Positions 38,623-38,740 of a stretch of DNA of 38,740 bases are shown here, in pieces; position 1 is the first letter of the stretch, and each line of letters starts with the position of its first letter. Origin of the DNA: Candidatus Methanophagales archaeon (GTDB lineage: Archaea > Halobacteriota > Syntropharchaeia > Alkanophagales > Methanospirareceae); the NCBI GenBank assembly GCA_030602585.1, contig JAUVZJ010000016.1:1-38740 (forward strand), given 5' to 3'. The position numbers and the translations under genes are program-made. The notes below the pieces were generated by a model. It had not been told where the DNA came from. It searched no databases and saw nothing but the letters and a program-made list of their open reading frames with translations.

Positions 38623-38740
38623 TTACGATCTAAAAGCTCGATTATTTCGCGCCAGACGTCTTATCATGATATTAACCATCGCGGCATAAATCATCGTTTC
38701 ACTGGTTTGGGTCAAGCTTTCATAATCTTTACTGAGTCGG
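38602..38740 (-). mobile_element. End of an IS5-type insertion sequence
   Basis: The sequence GAGGGTGTTTAGAAAGTCT at about 38602-38620 resembles the terminal repeat of the IS5 group. Directly inside it the minus strand encodes the end of a transposase (stop 38623-38625). The element continues beyond the window. Confidence 0.6.
38623..38740 (-). CDS. IS5-family transposase, C-terminal part
   Basis: The partial frame reads RLSKDYESLTQTSETMIYAA and MVNIMIRRLARNNRAFRS before the stop. The phrase RLSKDYE-x-L-x-x-T-S-E-x-M-I-Y-x-A-M matches the last part of IS5-type DDE transposases (the R-x3-E-Y/L region near the third catalytic acid). Only 38 residues are inside the window, so integrity cannot be judged. 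Confidence 0.7.
   Translation of the reverse strand, partial: RLSKDYESLTQTSETMIYAAMVNIMIRRLARNNRAFRS

Noticed and set aside
1-38740. CRISPR array
   Set aside because: No regularly spaced identical repeats of CRISPR length were seen; the repeats present are dispersed hairpins or one short 7-nt tandem.

Overview
The window is archaeal chromosome. It carries archaea-type ribosomal proteins (L39e, L31e, S19e, uL15), aIF6, PDCD5, TATA-binding protein, RNase P subunits Pop5 and Rpp30, SecY and an RFC-type clamp-loader protein. It also carries methane-metabolism genes: methanogenesis marker protein 3, CofG for coenzyme F420, and an HdrA/MvhD electron-transfer pair. Added to these are an MqnD-like protein of the futalosine menaquinone route and two AhbC/AhbD/NirJ-like radical SAM proteins. 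That mix suggests a methane- or alkane-oxidising Euryarchaeon, possibly ANME-1 (Methanophagales). The lineage is my inference from gene content, not a computed placement.

Layout. 1-2.4 kb: a partial antitoxin-like gene, then a response-regulator/histidine kinase flanked by two paralogous winged-helix regulators. 2.4-6.3 kb: mmp3-ubiX, an intron-containing tRNA-Gly(TCC), and the rpl39e-rpl31e-eif6 operon on the minus strand. 6.3-9.9 kb: a QueD-like protein, two RNase P genes, a Mrp/ApbC ATPase and chorismate synthase. 10-15.6 kb, all minus: two SPASM radical SAM genes separated by an MntA-HepT module, MqnD-like, phosphopantoate-beta-alanine ligase, PDCD5 and S19e. 15.6-24.2 kb: gatB, cofG, prs, secY-rpl15, then tbp-mvhD-hdrA. 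24.2-31.7 kb: a BrnT/BrnA module broken by an IS630-type element, Rad50, Hsp20, acetyl-CoA synthetase and a PrsW-like membrane protease. 31.7-38.7 kb: an RFC-like protein, a second BrnT/BrnA module, hisB, purC, a decaying zone with hps and hicA pseudogenes, hicB, a PIN cluster, a frameshifted DNA methyltransferase and the end of an IS5-type element.

Three themes stand out. (1) Toxin-antitoxin modules are being disarmed from the toxin side: brnT is split by an insertion sequence and hicA has an amber codon at position 10, while both antitoxins stay open. (2) A family of A/T-rich nested hairpins recurs between genes. Related sequence sits inside the tRNA intron and appears to have been read into the 3' ends of an RFC-like gene and a small antitoxin remnant; a separate repeat appears to have extended aroC. 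(3) Several start sites are corrected, notably the complete rpl39e gene hidden in another frame upstream of rpl31e. I see no CRISPR array, rRNA or replication origin.
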